A DNA stretch of 64,000 nt from Aspidapion aeneum (lineage: Eukaryota; Arthropoda; Insecta; Coleoptera; Brentidae): NCBI GenBank assembly GCA_963576565.1, contig OY755045.1, positions 10,415,977 to 10,479,976 of the forward strand. The letters are read 5' to 3'. Shown here in pieces: positions 61,181 to 64,000 of this stretch (positions are counted from its first letter, which is position 1; each line of letters starts with the position of its first letter). Made by a program: the position numbers and the translations under genes. The notes beneath the pieces are model-generated. The model worked only from the letters and a program-made list of their open reading frames with translations. It was not told the origin of the DNA and searched no databases.

Positions 61181-64000
61181 AAAGAAGCAATGGAATCCCT
61201 AATACTAACCTGAAAATATTATAGTTGCAGATGTAATAGTTTTCGAGAAAAATAAAAGCAAAAGTTGTAAATTTTCAAAAAATTAAGAATTTTGTCAAAA
61301 AAAAGTTAACTTTTTTGCTATTGGATTTTGATCAAAACAATTATTATATTTTAATTGCTTACCCTACAAAATATTAAAAATGACCTCCAAAGTTGATCTA
61401 AATGTTAGTGTTTGTAAGAAAAAAATAAAAGTTGAAAATGCCAAAATTCAAAACCGAAGTGACTTTGGCGACCTGTCTCGGCGTTATTTAAACACTTGTT
61501 CACTAACTTTTATATTGTTATGTACAGAGCTTCGAGAGGTTTAATTTAATGTATTATAATATATCTTTTTACAAAGTTAACTATTTTAAAAAATTAAAAA
61601 ACGGAACTTTTTGGGTACCCATTGGGTCAGGAAAATTTTCATCAAAATTTTCAAAATAAATTTTTTCTTTTTACTGTGCTACAAAGAAGCTATGGAATCC
61701 CTAATACTAACCTGAAAATATTATAGTTGCAGATATAATAGTTTTCGAGAAAAATAAAAGCAAAAGTTGTAAATTTTCAAAAAATTAAGAATTTTGTCAA
61801 AAAAAAGTTAACTTTTTTGCTATTGATGATTTTGGTCAAAACAAATATTATATTTTAATTGCTTACCCTACAAAATATTAAAAATGACCTCCAAAGTTGA
61901 TCTAAATGTTAGTGTTTGTAAGAAAAAAATAAAAGTTTAAAATGCCAAAATTCAAAACTGAAGTGACTTTGGCGACCTGTCTCGGCGTTATTATAAACAC
62001 TTGTTCGCTAACTTTTATATTGATATGTAGAGAGCTTCGAGAGGTTTAATTTAATGTATTATAATATATATGTTTTTACAAAGTTAACTATTTTAAAAAA
62101 TTAAAAAACTGAACTTTTTGGGTACCCATTGGGTCAGGAAAATTTTCATCAAAATTTTCAAAATAAAATTTTTCTTTTTACTGTGCTACAAAGAAGCAAT
62201 GGAATCCCTAATACTAACCTGAAAATATTATAGTTGCAGATGTAATAGTTTTCGAGAAAAATAAAAGCAAAAGTTGTAAATTTTCAAAAAATTAAGAATT
62301 TTGTCAAAAAAAAGTTAACTTTTTTGCTATTGGATTTTGATCAAAACAATTATTATATTTTAATTGCTTACCCTACAAAATATTAAAAATGACCTCCAAA
62401 GTTGATCTAAATGTTAGTGTTTGTAAGAAAAAAATAAAAGTTTAAAATGCCAAAATTCAAAACCGAAGTGACTTTGGCGACCTGTCTCGGCGTTATTTAA
62501 ACACTTGTTCACTAACTTTTATATTGTTATGTACAGAGCTTCGAGAGGTTTAATTTAATGTATTATAATATATGTTTTTACAAAGTTAACTATTTTAAAA
62601 AATTAAAAAACTGAACTTTTTGGGTACCCATTGGGTCAGGAAAATTTTCATCAAAATTTTCAATATAAATTTTTTCTTTTTACTGTGCTATAAAGAAGCT
62701 ATGGAATCCCTAATACTAACCTGAAAATATTATAGTTGCAGATGTAATAGTTTTCGAGAAAAATAAAAGCAAAAGTTGTAAATTTTCAAAAAATTAAGAA
62801 TTTTGTCAAAAAAAAGTTAACTTTTTTGCTATTGGATTTTGATCAAAACAATTATTATATTTTAATTACTTACCCTACAAAATATTAAAAATGACCTCCA
62901 AAGTTGATCTAAATGTTAGTGTTTGTAAGAAAAAAATAAAAGTTTAAAATGCCAAAATTCAAAACTGAAGTGACTTTGGCGACCTGTCTCGGCGTTATTA
63001 TAAACACTTGTTCGCTAACTTTTATATTGATATGTAGAGAGCTTCGAGAGGTTTAATTTAATGTATTATAATATATATTTTTACAAAGTTAACTATTTTA
63101 AAAAATTAAAAAACTGAACTTTTTGGGTACCCATTGGGTCAGGAAAATTTTCATCAAAATGTTCAAAATAAATTTTTTCTTTTTACTGTGCTATAAAGAA
63201 GCTATCGAATCCCTAATACTAACCTGAAAATATTATAGTTGCAGATGTAATAGTTTTCGAGAAAAATAAAAGCAAAAGTTGTAAATTTTCAAAAAATTAA
63301 GAATTTTGTCAAAAAAAAGTTAACTTTTTTGCTATTGGATTTTGATCAAAACAATTATATTTTAATTGCTTACCCTACAAAATATTAAAAATGACCTCCA
63401 AAGTTGATCTAAATGTTAGTGTTTGTAAGAAAAAAATAAAAGTTGAAAATGCCAAAATTCAAAACCGAAGTGACTTTGGCGACCTGTCTCGGCGTTATTT
63501 AAACACTTGTTCACTAACTTTTATATTGTTATGTAGAGAGCTTCGAGAGGTTTAATTTAATGTATTATAATATATATTTTTACAAAGTTAACTATTTTAA
63601 AAAATTAAAAAACTGAACTTTTTGGGTACCCATTGGGTCAGGAAAATTTTCATCAAAATTTTCAAAATAAAATTTTTCTTTTTACTGTGCTACAAAGAAG
63701 CTATAGAATCCCTAATACTAACCTGAAAATATTATAGTTGCAGATGTAATAGTTTTCGAGAAAAATAAAAGCAAAAGTTGTAAATTTTCAAAAAATTAAG
63801 AATTTTGTCAAAAAAAAGTTAACTTTTTTGCTATTGGATTTTGATCAAAACAATTATTATATTTTAATTGCTTACCCTACAAAATATTAAAAATGACCTC
63901 CAAAGTTGATCTAAATGTTAGTGTTTGAAAGAAAAAAATAAAAGTTTAAAATGCCAAAATTCAAAACCGAAGTGACTTTGGCGACCTGTCTCGGCGTTAT

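Larger units (their letters stand above)
43706..64000 (+). repeat. Satellite DNA: ~40 tandem 503-bp monomers, continuing past the window
   Basis: GAATCCCTAATACTAACCTG marks each unit, for example at 43721, 44222, 44724, 45227, 45730, 46233 and every 503 bp to 52269, then on to the right edge. Every monomer keeps a GC-richer core, TTTGGCGACCTGTCTCGGCG, and the palindromic GGGTACCC before ATTGGGTCAGG. Monomer types differ at fixed sites (CAATGG/CTATCG/CTATGG; CAAAATTTTC/CAAAATGTTC), which reveals higher-order periods. No long ORF runs through the units. The length fits pericentromeric or heterochromatic satellite, or a satellite island beside genes. Confidence 0.96.

Noticed and set aside
43706..64000. 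Possible CRISPR array or CENP-B box satellite
   Set aside because: The repeats are 503-bp head-to-tail monomers with no short repeat/unique spacer alternation. I found no TTCG....A..CGGG-type CENP-B box match in the monomer.

Overview
The window is eukaryotic nuclear DNA and very probably comes from an insect. It is AT-rich, has spliced genes with GT-AG introns, and is packed with arthropod-style repeats (mariner, MITEs, foldback elements, a non-LTR fragment, Ty3/Gypsy debris, satellite DNA). I cannot fix the order from sequence alone; a beetle or another insect with a large, repeat-rich genome fits. There are no bacterial-type operons, CRISPR arrays or convincing tRNA/rRNA genes.

Four real genes can be read. 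(1) 2543-4272, minus: the first two coding exons of mitochondrial malonyl-CoA:ACP transacylase (MCAT); the rest runs off the left edge. (2) 6838-22859, plus: a complete seven-exon TRAM1-family gene (369 aa) of the ER translocon. (3) 29068-37334, minus: a complete four-exon MPPED1/2-type metallophosphoesterase (296 aa); its short last exon was found by splice site and homology. (4) 38034-40184, plus: a single-exon EXT2/sotv heparan-sulfate co-polymerase (716 aa), followed at once by a 982-bp tandem copy of its own 3' end that carries two stop codons. MCAT and TRAM1 are divergent, TRAM1 and MPPED convergent, and MPPED and EXT2 divergent with 699 bp between start codons. These are unrelated housekeeping or developmental genes and not a pathway cluster.

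Introns and intergenic DNA are mostly nested mobile elements. The clearest are: a recurring unclassified repeat (called family P here) with ends resembling ACCTTCCTAGCC and ATGGATCC; a 36-bp-TIR MITE (called TATAG here) at 1-139, 17634, 23606 and 29268; an 800-bp solo LTR with a 4-bp target duplication; a hAT-type MITE with an 8-bp duplication; a SINE-like insertion with a 13-bp duplication; a deleted mariner; a Ty3/Gypsy pol fragment lying between inverted family P ends; several long-armed foldback elements; and four copies of an ~810-bp tandem unit in TRAM1 intron 4.

From 42.84 kb to the right edge the sequence is satellite DNA: about five copies of a 169-bp unit, then ~40 copies of a 503-bp monomer. 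That array shows dimeric (1006 bp) and trimeric (~1508 bp) higher-order organisation, one internally deleted monomer, and signs that the monomer itself arose from three related subunits. This satellite edge, only ~2.6 kb from the EXT2 stop codon, is the most distinctive feature of the window.
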